36,066 nt of DNA from Helicobacteraceae bacterium (GTDB taxonomy: Bacteria > Campylobacterota > Campylobacteria > Campylobacterales > Sulfurimonadaceae). Position numbers and translations under genes: made by a program. The number at the start of each line of letters is the position of its first letter. The first letter of the stretch is position 1. Location: the NCBI GenBank assembly GCA_015493495.1, contig WGDB01000017.1, forward strand, positions 1 to 36,066, in the 5' to 3' direction. The notes under the pieces are model-generated. The model saw nothing but the letters and a program-made list of their open reading frames with translations, did not search any database and was not told the DNA's origin. Below, in pieces: positions 19,621-28,781 of this stretch.

Positions 19621-21165
19621 ATGAAACGTCACGTTATAGCTTCCACACTTGCTATCTCTTTAGCTACACCACTTTTTTGTGCAGATGTATCTGCTGAACA
19701 GAAAAGTTCCAGTTGGTATACCGATGCTCAAACACAACTGCAAGCGAAGTTGGCTTACATCAAAAAAACCTCCAAAGCCAAAAACGTCATCTTGTTTGTA
19801 GGTGATGGTATGGGGATCTCAACGATCACTGCTGCTCGTATCTTGGAAGGACAAAATCGTGGAGAGACAGGAGAGGAGAACCTCTTGAGTTTTGAAACCT
19901 TTCCCTACAGCGGCATGGTCAAGACCTACAACACTGACTCACAGACACCAGACTCTGCAGGTACTATGACTGCCATGAGTACCGGTGTCAAGACAAAGAT
20001 CGGAATGCTGAGTGTTTCTGACGCTGCGCTTCGCGGAGACTGTCTGAGTGCCAAGGGGAGTGAAGTGAACACTATGATGGAGTTGGCAGAAGATGCTGGC
20101 AAGTCTACCGGTATCATCTCGACTGCACGTTTGACACACGCTACACCAGCGGCAACCTATGCACACTCTGCTGACAGAAACTGGGAGCATGATGCACCCG
20201 ATGGCTGTAGAGATATCGCTTTACAGTTTGTCGAATTTGACCATGGTGACGGGATCGATGTCGCTTTAGGCGGTGGACGTCGTGAGTTCATGCCCAAAGG
20301 TGCTACAGAAGTAGAAGGGAAAAGTGGCAAGCGTACAGACGGTCGTGACCTTCGTAGCGAATGGAAAGCAAAATATCCGACAGGTGTCTATGTCGAAAAT
20401 GAGACCCAGTTCAACGAAGTCAACACAAGCAGTGCTACCAAACTGCTAGGACTTTTCAATTACTCTCATATGCAATATGAGGCAGACCGTGTTAACGATA
20501 TAGATGGAGAGCCATCACTCACTCAGATGACAGAAAAAGCCATCGAAGTCCTCTCTAAAAATGACAACGGCTTTGTCTTAATGGTCGAAGCAGGTCGTAT
20601 AGACCATGCCCACCACGCCGGAAATGCTTATAACGCATTGAGCGACACAATAGAGATGGCCAAGGCAGTTGCACAGGCCGATGCAATGACCAGTGATGAT
20701 GACACATTGATCTTAGTCACTGCAGACCACTCACACGTCTTTACCATTGCCGGTTACCCGGTACGCGGAAATCCTATACTTGGTAAAGTACGTGCTACTG
20801 ACGGCAAGGGTGGCAACAAAGGCATCGAACTTGCCGCTGATGACAAACCTTACACCACACTAGGCTATACCAATGGACGTGGTTATATGGATCTTGGCAG
20901 CGAGACAGATGCTGATGCAGGTTATGATGAGGAGATCCACTTAAGTGGCCGTACCGATGTCAACCTCAGCAGTATCGACACTACGGCACCTGGTTTCCAC
21001 CAAGAAGCCGTCATCCCTAGAAGTTCAGAGACCCACGCAGGTGAAGACATCTCTATCTATGCCAAAGGACCGGGGGCACACCTTGCCCAAGGTGTTATGG
21101 AACAAAACGTCGTATTTCACATTATGAACAAAGCCGCTGATCTTGGCGGAACATCACTTAAGTAA
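19621..21165 (+). CDS. Alkaline phosphatase (PhoA-type), secreted
   Basis: Signal peptide; NVILFVGDGMGISTITAARI, TPDSAGTMTAMSTGVKTK catalytic-Ser motif, GRIDHAHHAGNAY, TADHSHVFTIAGYPVRGNPILGKV, SSETHAGEDISIYAKGPGA. Confidence 0.96.
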   Translation: MKRHVIASTLAISLATPLFCADVSAEQKSSSWYTDAQTQLQAKLAYIKKTSKAKNVILFVGDGMGISTITAARILEGQNRGETGEENLLSFETFPYSGMVKTYNTDSQTPDSAGTMTAMSTGVKTKIGMLSVSDAALRGDCLSAKGSEVNTMMELAEDAGKSTGIISTARLTHATPAATYAHSADRNWEHDAPDGCRDIALQFVEFDHGDGIDVALGGGRREFMPKGATEVEGKSGKRTDGRDLRSEWKAKYPTGVYVENETQFNEVNTSSATKLLGLFNYSHMQYEADRVNDIDGEPSLTQMTEKAIEVLSKNDNGFVLMVEAGRIDHAHHAGNAYNALSDTIEMAKAVAQADAMTSDDDTLILVTADHSHVFTIAGYPVRGNPILGKVRATDGKGGNKGIELAADDKPYTTLGYTNGRGYMDLGSETDADAGYDEEIHLSGRTDVNLSSIDTTAPGFHQEAVIPRSSETHAGEDISIYAKGPGAHLAQGVMEQNVVFHIMNKAADLGGTSLK

Positions 21166-21174
21166 GGAGAACCC

Positions 21175-22986
21175 ATGACTTATACAAAATCACTACTCAT
21201 CAGTACTGCCGCTGCCCTGCTTTTATCAGGATGTGGCGATGCAGAAATATCAGACAACAGCGATGCCATTGCAGAACAAAAGAGCACAACTGAAAAGGTC
21301 CAAACAGAGTTGACAGCACTTAAAGAGCTTAACGATCAACAGAAAAAAGAGCTAACGGACCTGCAGAACCAACTGCTTGCAGATATAGAGACACTCCGTA
21401 ACGATACCAATGCTTCTACACAGACAGCGATCGAAACTTTTAAACTTGAAAATGATGAGAAAATCGCAGCATTGATCCAAGAGAGTGGTCTGACCAGAGA
21501 GCTTATTTATGCCCTTCTTTTCAACAAAAACACCCTGGCCAATGTCTGGTATGAAGAGGGGGTAGCTTATGTCGAGAAAAAAGACCTTGAACAGTTCATC
21601 ACATCTCGTGGCAGTGCCAAGAATGTCATCTTGTTTGTAGGTGATGGTATGGGTGTCTCCACTGTGACCGCCGCGCGTATCTTAGAAGGTCAACAACAAG
21701 GGGGCAACGGAGAAGAGCATATGTTGAGTTTTGACAAGTTTCCTATCGCCGGACTCTCTAAAACATACAACACAGACTCCCAGACACCAGACTCAGCAGG
21801 AACTATGACAGCCATGGTCACGGGTGTCAAAAGTAAAAAAGGGGTACTCTCTGTCTCTGAAGCAACCAATTATGCAGACTGTAACAGTTCTAAAGGGCAT
21901 GAAGTCACTACTCTTATCGAACTGGCTGAAGATATGAATATGTCTACAGGTATCGTCTCTACAGCACGACTGACACACGCAACACCGGCAGCACTGTTTG
22001 CACACTCTGCCAGTCGCAACTGGGAACACAGTGCTGAGGGAGACTGTAAAGATATTGCGCAGCAGTTTGTCGATTTTGACCATGGTGATGGTATTGATGT
22101 CGCTTTAGGTGGTGGACGTCGTGAGTTCATGCCAACAACAGCAACCCCTGTGGAAGGCAAAAGTGGAAAACGTACTGACGGCAAAGACCTTCGTGACACA
22201 TGGCAATCCAAATACCCTACAGGACACTATGTAGAAAACCTGGCCGAGTTTAATGCAGTCGATGGAAACGACGGAAAAAAACTTTTGGGTCTCTTTAACT
22301 ACTCACACATGCAGTATGAAGCAGACAGAAGTCATGATGTTGACGGTGAGCCATCGATAGCAGAGATGACCCATAAGGCTATTGAGATCTTGAGTAAAAA
22401 CGAAAACGGCTACTTCCTGATGGTAGAAGGCGGTCGTATAGACCATGCCCACCACGCAGGCAATGCTTATGGCGCACTCAGTGACACCATTGCTTTTGCA
22501 AAAGCGGTTCAAGTCGCTGACGAGATGAGTGATGACAAAGATACCCTTATCATCGTCACTGCCGACCACTCTCATGTCTTTACGATCGCGGGTTATCCTG
22601 TTCGCGGTAATCCTATACTTGGTAAAGTCCGTGCTTCTGATGGAAAAGGCGGGAACAAGGGCATTGCACTTGCTGCAGATGATCTGCCTTATACAACTCT
22701 AGGCTACGCCAACGGGCGTGGTTTTATGAACCTTGGCAGTGAGACTGACTCTGATGCGGGTTACGATGAAGAGATTTATCATGGACGTACTGACTTGAGC
22801 GGTGTCGACACCACTTCTGCAGGTTTTCACCAGGAAGCCACCGTACCTAAAAGTTCTGAAACCCATGCCGGTGAAGATGTCGGTATCTATGCCAAAGGCC
22901 CTGGAGCAAGTCTCTTTTCAGGTACCAACGAGCAAAACATGATCTTTCATGTCATCGAACACATCTCGAACCTCACTGGTAAATAA
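21175..22986 (+). CDS. Alkaline phosphatase lipoprotein with N-terminal coiled-coil stalk
   Basis: Lipobox LLLSGC; ~90 aa heptad-rich segment (AEQKSTTEKVQTELTALKELNDQQKKELTDLQNQLLADIETL); phosphatase domain closely similar to the upstream gene. Confidence 0.95.
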   Translation: MTYTKSLLISTAAALLLSGCGDAEISDNSDAIAEQKSTTEKVQTELTALKELNDQQKKELTDLQNQLLADIETLRNDTNASTQTAIETFKLENDEKIAALIQESGLTRELIYALLFNKNTLANVWYEEGVAYVEKKDLEQFITSRGSAKNVILFVGDGMGVSTVTAARILEGQQQGGNGEEHMLSFDKFPIAGLSKTYNTDSQTPDSAGTMTAMVTGVKSKKGVLSVSEATNYADCNSSKGHEVTTLIELAEDMNMSTGIVSTARLTHATPAALFAHSASRNWEHSAEGDCKDIAQQFVDFDHGDGIDVALGGGRREFMPTTATPVEGKSGKRTDGKDLRDTWQSKYPTGHYVENLAEFNAVDGNDGKKLLGLFNYSHMQYEADRSHDVDGEPSIAEMTHKAIEILSKNENGYFLMVEGGRIDHAHHAGNAYGALSDTIAFAKAVQVADEMSDDKDTLIIVTADHSHVFTIAGYPVRGNPILGKVRASDGKGGNKGIALAADDLPYTTLGYANGRGFMNLGSETDSDAGYDEEIYHGRTDLSGVDTTSAGFHQEATVPKSSETHAGEDVGIYAKGPGASLFSGTNEQNMIFHVIEHISNLTGK

Positions 22987-23047
22987 CACTTGAACATAAG
23001 GTCTTACACCTTATGCTCACTATCTCTTCATTTAGGAAACCATCACC

Positions 23048-23803
23048 ATGACCAAATATGTTTTACTTTTCATCTTACTGCTCTCTCATCAAGCCTTTGG
23101 CAACACTTTTTCAAAAGAGATGCGTACAACACTCGACAACTATACACACCTTCTTAAAAACATTCCAGAACATCAGGACTTTATGGCTACTTATGAGATC
23201 AAGACACCCCGCAAAGATCATGATCTTGTCTATTACCGTGCAGTGGGTCGTGTCGCTTACTACTACCCGCAACAGGAGATCACTGAGGTCTACTCCAAGA
23301 TGCAACATGACGATGTATCACTCATACGTGCCTTCGACGCCTATAAAAAAGCGATAGAGTATGAGAGCAGTGACATCACTATGGAACATGAACACAACAG
23401 TTGGCAGGCACATCAAAACATCGTCAACCCCAAAATATTAGCACATCAGGCCCTGCCAAAAAGAGATCAAGACTACCCGGGTATCGTGGTCTATACCAAA
23501 CGTACCGACAACAGCTTCACACAGATGATATGGTATGAACCCAAAAAGCTCCTTCTCTCACTAGAACAGTACAAAGAACATCAGCTTCTCTATCACTACA
23601 AGCTTCATAAACTGCAAAAAGCAGACCATCACCTTCAAGCGATCGCACAATATGATACGACTGACTTCGCAGACATAGGCGATCATGAAGAAGACCCATT
23701 TTTTATAAAACTCATCAACCTTGGATTTGTCAGCCATCATGAGAGTAATGCTATCAATACTGAAGGTAAGCACATTTCAATAGCCCACAGCCACCATATG
23801 TAA
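23048..23803 (+). CDS. Hypothetical exported protein
   Basis: Signal peptide MTKYVLLFILLLSHQAFG; same strand directly downstream of the phosphatase pair; no family recognised. Confidence 0.75.
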   Translation: MTKYVLLFILLLSHQAFGNTFSKEMRTTLDNYTHLLKNIPEHQDFMATYEIKTPRKDHDLVYYRAVGRVAYYYPQQEITEVYSKMQHDDVSLIRAFDAYKKAIEYESSDITMEHEHNSWQAHQNIVNPKILAHQALPKRDQDYPGIVVYTKRTDNSFTQMIWYEPKKLLLSLEQYKEHQLLYHYKLHKLQKADHHLQAIAQYDTTDFADIGDHEEDPFFIKLINLGFVSHHESNAINTEGKHISIAHSHHM

Positions 23804-23829
23804 ATATCTACTTACCCAACTATAGACTG

Positions 23830-23847
23830 CCGCTTTTAAAAGAGCGG
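23830..23847. terminator. Hairpin between converging genes
   Basis: ccgcttttaaaagagcgg: stem with one G-T type mismatch, located between convergent CDSs ending at 23803 and 23883. Confidence 0.5.
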
Positions 23848-23882
23848 TAATTCTGTTCTGCGACGTCAACATTTAGAATATC

Positions 23883-25844
23883 TTACAGTGTTCCCGAGCC
23901 AGCGATCCCATAAAAATATTGATTATTTTCATCAAGTTGACACGTATAATGGACCCACGTCTTTGTCACATAATTCGATCTACGTTTTACGTGTGCCGGT
24001 AAGTCACCACAATTGTTTGGCGCATACCACTCTTCATCCGAGGTCTCTTCGTCTTTTAAAGTATAATAATATGTGTAGTAAAGATATCCCTCATCATTAT
24101 AGGTACAATATCCATACGTGGTCTTGCTTGTGATCTTATTCCAGGCACCAGACCCTGTCATAGGACACAGCAACGTTTCCTCTTCAATGGTCTCATTGGC
24201 ATCAATGTTCAAGACGATAGGTGAAGATATCTCACCCAGTGGTATCGTCTCAACAATGGTATTGGTCGATGGATCGATGATCTCGATCTCACTTGGAGAA
24301 CCTGACTCCATATACCCCAACATCGTAAATGTCGTATGGACTACGCCATCTTTATTAATCGTACCACGCCAGTTTTTCTCTTTCGCTTCTGCACTTAGTG
24401 GAGAGAACTTTACAGTATAACCGGCATACTTTGATGCATTTTGCAGTGTAAAGCTGATCCTTTCGTTTAACAGATCTTTCACTGACTCCAGGGCATCTCG
24501 ATAGCGAAGTCGATTGTCCAGGTTGATCTTTTTTGCCAAACGATCAAAGACCGGTTGCAGAGCGCTGAGAAGTTCCGCCTTTTTGTTCATGGCTATCTTC
24601 GTCTCCAAAGAATTCGTCCTACCGTTTAGATTGGAATATCCTGCATCAGTAGCACATTCTGCCAGCCTTCCCTCGTCCCAGCCCTCAAAAGCATTGTTGT
24701 AAACGACAGTCTCCATGACCACCCCAAGACGACTTGGATTGTTTAATGTGTGCGAGAGCTTTAAAAACTCCTGATACCACTCCCGATTACTTTTTTTATG
24801 ATACTTGTAGCAGGTATTATAGACAGCGTACCACTTCTCTTCGTTCAGACTGAGCGCCTCTGTCGCAAAAGTGTTGAGACTGTAATCTATGAAAAATACG
24901 CCAACAAAAGCCAGCTGAAGCGTACTTGTTCCAAGATAGTTTACCGTGTTGTACACACCATTTTTCAGAAGATTTGTATAGAGTGCCTGGTCATCTCCCT
25001 TGGCAAAATCCAAACCTGCCTGAGCAATCGAAGCTCCAACGCCGACCATGTTAAATGCATTGGTCAAACTGTTCAAAAATGATGAAGAGTAACCTGCTCC
25101 TACGATGGTATTGCCTGAAGCTGTCAGCCCTAACCAAAGACTGGCATCCGAGAAACCAGCCTCAAAGGCACTTGTGCTGGGTGTAAGATCATAGTCTAAC
25201 AAATCACTGACGACATTTTGTGCCTGATCTTCATCAACCAAATACTTACTGTATGTCGAGACCCCTGTGATCCGTGCATAACGTGTACCTTCTCTGGATC
25301 CATCCACATAAAAAGGTCCATGGCGTTGCGCATGTTTGTGCAGCACCACTCCATGCTGTGAAAGGTGGGCAGCATTGATCGTTATCTCATTTTTCTCTGT
25401 ATCGATCGCAAAGTCTTCTGATCGATAGCTATCTGTATCAGGGTCATAATACATCGCTGTAACAGCATCGCTCTCATTGCTATCTGCATCAATAAAACTC
25501 TCGTCGTAAGGAAGTACGATCTCGATGGAGTCATTAAAATCTTCCTTACCTTTCAAGCTTAAATCGAACATCGTTATCTTGTAGTCCACACCTTTTTTTC
25601 CATCACCTTCTAATGGTTCGACCGTAGGGGTAGAAAGTTGCAGTGTGTATTTTTGATCAATATCGTAAGGTGAGAAGTATACAGAGATCTGCCCCGTAGA
25701 TAAAGAGGTGTTCTCTTCTGTAATAGTAAAAGTACGGACACTGGTACTTGACATAGACACGTCACTCTTCTTCTCGCACCCTATCGTACTTATACCAACA
25801 ATAACAATGGCAAAGATTCTTGCTAAATAAACTAAATATCGCAT
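23883..25844 (-). CDS. Hypothetical lipoprotein (653 aa)
   Basis: Lipobox-like VGISTIGCEKK; long intact ORF; no domain confidently recognised. Confidence 0.82.
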   Translation of the reverse strand: MRYLVYLARIFAIVIVGISTIGCEKKSDVSMSSTSVRTFTITEENTSLSTGQISVYFSPYDIDQKYTLQLSTPTVEPLEGDGKKGVDYKITMFDLSLKGKEDFNDSIEIVLPYDESFIDADSNESDAVTAMYYDPDTDSYRSEDFAIDTEKNEITINAAHLSQHGVVLHKHAQRHGPFYVDGSREGTRYARITGVSTYSKYLVDEDQAQNVVSDLLDYDLTPSTSAFEAGFSDASLWLGLTASGNTIVGAGYSSSFLNSLTNAFNMVGVGASIAQAGLDFAKGDDQALYTNLLKNGVYNTVNYLGTSTLQLAFVGVFFIDYSLNTFATEALSLNEEKWYAVYNTCYKYHKKSNREWYQEFLKLSHTLNNPSRLGVVMETVVYNNAFEGWDEGRLAECATDAGYSNLNGRTNSLETKIAMNKKAELLSALQPVFDRLAKKINLDNRLRYRDALESVKDLLNERISFTLQNASKYAGYTVKFSPLSAEAKEKNWRGTINKDGVVHTTFTMLGYMESGSPSEIEIIDPSTNTIVETIPLGEISSPIVLNIDANETIEEETLLCPMTGSGAWNKITSKTTYGYCTYNDEGYLYYTYYYTLKDEETSDEEWYAPNNCGDLPAHVKRRSNYVTKTWVHYTCQLDENNQYFYGIAGSGTL

Positions 25845-25898
25845 GTAAGTCCTTTATCTATATAGTATAAAGTTTACATCAATTGTGTTTATAAATAT

Positions 25899-26291
25899 CT
25901 AACTTTTTTTAGCTAACCAACGTTCTAAAATGATTTTCGCAGCAATGGAGTCAACACGTCCATCACGTTTGTACTTCATCTGCCCTTTCATCATAGCTTC
26001 AGCTTCTAGAGAGCTTCCTGCTTCATCCTGATGATATACTGGGCCTTGAAAATCTACAAGATTCATAAAGTGGGCCACGCGTCGACGCATCTCCTCTTCA
26101 GAACTTCCTCCCATAGGGATACCAATAACTACAGCATCTACTTCCCACTCCAAAATGACTTTCTTGACATCCGAAGAGGCCTGGTTACGGTTTTTACGTT
26201 CCACTGCTTCTAATGGCGTGACAATGCCCATTCCGGCGCTGTAGGCAAGACCAATACGTTTGAGACCTAAGTCTATAGCTATAACTTTCAT
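25899..26291 (-). CDS. ruvX: Holliday junction resolvase-like / pre-16S rRNA nuclease YqgF
   Basis: MKVIAIDLGLKRIGLAYS, VVIGIPMGGSSEEEMRRRVAHF, DEAGSSLEAEAMM, DSIAAKIILERWL. Start set to ATG at 26291. Confidence 0.94.
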   Translation of the reverse strand: MKVIAIDLGLKRIGLAYSAGMGIVTPLEAVERKNRNQASSDVKKVILEWEVDAVVIGIPMGGSSEEEMRRRVAHFMNLVDFQGPVYHQDEAGSSLEAEAMMKGQMKYKRDGRVDSIAAKIILERWLAKKS

Positions 26292-26292
26292 C

Positions 26293-27636
26293 TTATTTCC
26301 CCAGACAAAACGAGCCAAACATCTTGTCCAGCATCTCTTCGTTATCAAATGGTCTTGTAATGGAAGCCATAGCGTGAATGGCTTGGTTCATGTGGAAGGA
26401 GAAGATCTCTAGATCTTGGTCCCCTAGTGGTTCTATGGCTTCATCGATCTCTGCTAGCGTACTTTTTACCGCCTCTATTTGGCGTGAAGAGATCAGCATC
26501 ATCTCATCAGAGACATTTTGTTTATCCATAATGTTTTTTAGACGTTCTATGAGCTGTGTTCCATCCACCTTTGCACTGATACCCATTGGAGCAAAAGATT
26601 CTAATTGTGTTCTACTCAACTTCTGTTCAAGGTCCTGCTTGTTCACGACACAGATAAATTTTCTGTCATCTTTATGGGCGTTCATAAGTTCAATGATCTT
26701 CTCATCTTCACTGTCAAGTTCACGACTTCCGTCAAAGATGGCGATCACAATATCACTCTCTTCTACTGCCTCGATAGAACGTTCTATCCCGATACGTTCT
26801 ATCTCGTCACCTGCCTCGCGAATACCTGCTGTGTCCACAATGCGAATAATATGAGAACCTATCTTCACCTGCTCTTCGATGGTGTCTCGTGTTGTTCCTG
26901 CGATCTCACTGACAATCGCTCTATTATAGTTGAGCAGCGCATTCAGCAGTGAGCTCTTGCCGACATTAGGCTTGCCGATCAAAGAGACTTTAAACCCCTG
27001 CATCAGACCTTGACGGCTTTCACTAACTTGCAGGGTACGTTTTAGGTTTTTACTAATAGTATTCAAACGCTCCTGGATCTGTTCTATAAGATCTTGGGGC
27101 AAGTCCTCTTCTGCATAGTCTATAGTCACTTCTGAATAGGCCAGAGCATGAAGCAGTTGGTCACGTACCTCTTCCACATACTCACGTAAAGAGCCCTTCA
27201 TCTGCTTGGCCAGGATCTTCGCTGCATCTTCACTTTTAGCTTCGATAAGCTGCGCAATAGCTTCTGCTTCAGTAAGGTCTATACGCCCATTCATAAAGGC
27301 ACGTTTAGAGTACTCACCTGGTTCCGCCAGTCTTGCCCCAGCATCCAAAGTCGCCTGCAGGATCTCCTGAGCCACAACCACCCCACCATGACACTGAAAC
27401 TCCACCACATCTTCACCTGTAAAACTGCGAGGCCCCTCAAAATAGATGGTGATCGCCTCATCAATAAGTTCACCAACACTATTATAAAGTGGCGTCAAAT
27501 GGGCATAACGTGTTTTAAGTGTCTCACATCTACTCAAAGTCTTAGCGATCTCCACTGCCCGATCTCCACTCAAACGAATAATAGCAATAGACCCAACCCC
27601 AAAAGCAGTAGCAATAGCAGTAATAGTAGTATTCAT
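26293..27636 (-). CDS. mnmE: tRNA modification GTPase MnmE
   Basis: TAFGVGSIAIIRLSGDRA, GKPNVGKSSLLNALL, DTAGIREAGDEIERIGIERS, C-terminal FGSFCLGK. Start set to ATG at 27636. Confidence 0.97.
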   Translation of the reverse strand: MNTTITAIATAFGVGSIAIIRLSGDRAVEIAKTLSRCETLKTRYAHLTPLYNSVGELIDEAITIYFEGPRSFTGEDVVEFQCHGGVVVAQEILQATLDAGARLAEPGEYSKRAFMNGRIDLTEAEAIAQLIEAKSEDAAKILAKQMKGSLREYVEEVRDQLLHALAYSEVTIDYAEEDLPQDLIEQIQERLNTISKNLKRTLQVSESRQGLMQGFKVSLIGKPNVGKSSLLNALLNYNRAIVSEIAGTTRDTIEEQVKIGSHIIRIVDTAGIREAGDEIERIGIERSIEAVEESDIVIAIFDGSRELDSEDEKIIELMNAHKDDRKFICVVNKQDLEQKLSRTQLESFAPMGISAKVDGTQLIERLKNIMDKQNVSDEMMLISSRQIEAVKSTLAEIDEAIEPLGDQDLEIFSFHMNQAIHAMASITRPFDNEEMLDKMFGSFCLGK

Positions 27637-27776
27637 AAAAATTCCCAATATATAAGTAGTGAAATTATAGCTAATTGAAGAAGGAGTTGTCTCATAGTGT
27701 TCATTAGTGGATTCCTTTCTACAAAGGAGTGACAAAAGAGAGAGCGAAGCGCATCTCAAAAAAAGGTATTAGACGA

Positions 27777-27887
27777 ATTAAAGTTTTAGATTTGGGGTGA
27801 GTTGTGCTGGATGTGAATCCGAAGACGCACTGGTGTGCGTTGAGAGGTGAACTCCAGCGCAAATCGCGCCGAAGCTAGAACTTTAAT
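27777..27887. repeat. Long imperfect palindromic element at the 3' end of jag
   Basis: Outer arms attaaagtt (27777-27785) / aactttaat (27879-27887); gatttg/caaatc (27789-27794 / 27860-27865); gctgga/tccagc; apical acgcac-tggt-gtgcgt (27825-27840). Confidence 0.78.
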
Positions 27888-28779
27888 ACTTGTTGTAACC
27901 GTTTATTATGATGAACTTTGCGCCTTCACGCGTCGAACGGATCGCCACATATTTATCCGGATACTGATCTCGCAACTGCTTCAATGCAATCTGCACTAAA
28001 ACACCATCCAAGATCTTTGTTTGAGCTTTGCCATCACGATCGATATTTTCGCAAACACCCACCAGATAACGGGTAATCGACTCTTCCTGGTTTTTCAAAA
28101 ACTCTGCGATCTCCAGACGTAACTGATAACCGTATTTGGCATTGATCCAGTTAAAGATCATATAGGATAGTGCTTTGTAACGATATCCCTCTTTACCAAT
28201 AAGAAGTGCTGCATCTGCACCATTGAAGTCGATCATCAAGGTGTTATCATCATAAACCGTCACATCGATCTCATTTAACTCAAAACATGTTTTTGAAAAG
28301 AGTGTGTTGATCTCTCTTTTGACCTCAAGCGCGACATCTTCAATGTCTCCAAAGGCCTCTTCTTCCTCTTCATCCTCAAACATGCTTTCAATAACATCTT
28401 CAATGTAGTCGTTTTGCTCATCTTCATCATCTTGATCTGTCACAAATGAGGTTGGAAGAATGGTCTCGTTAAGTACGCGGTGATGGGACACCTGCTCATC
28501 ATAATCTTCTGACACTTCATCAGAGTCATCATAATCAACCTCCTCTGAAACAGGAGTAGAGACCTCTTCTCTTTGTGCTATAGTACCTTCACGTACTGCT
28601 TCTGGTTCCTGAATCTCTTTACGAAGAACAACAATAATCGCTTTTTTAGCAAAAAGTCCTAAAAATCCACGGCTTGGATGTTGTACAATCTTGACCTCTA
28701 ATTCAGTCACAGAACATTCTAGTTGTACTGCCGCTTCAGAGTAAGCACTCTCTAATGTTTTTGACTCGATCTGTAACAT
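27883..28779 (-). CDS. jag: Jag/KhpB-like RNA-binding protein (Jag_N, KH, R3H-like)
   Basis: N-terminal ESKTLESAYSEAAVQLECSVTELEVKIVQHPSRGFLGLFAKKAIIVV, acidic linker, LLIGKEGYRYKALSYMIFNWI KH-like segment; directly downstream of yidC. Confidence 0.9.
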   Translation of the reverse strand: MLQIESKTLESAYSEAAVQLECSVTELEVKIVQHPSRGFLGLFAKKAIIVVLRKEIQEPEAVREGTIAQREEVSTPVSEEVDYDDSDEVSEDYDEQVSHHRVLNETILPTSFVTDQDDEDEQNDYIEDVIESMFEDEEEEEAFGDIEDVALEVKREINTLFSKTCFELNEIDVTVYDDNTLMIDFNGADAALLIGKEGYRYKALSYMIFNWINAKYGYQLRLEIAEFLKNQEESITRYLVGVCENIDRDGKAQTKILDGVLVQIALKQLRDQYPDKYVAIRSTREGAKFIIINGYNKY

Positions 28780-28781
28780 AA

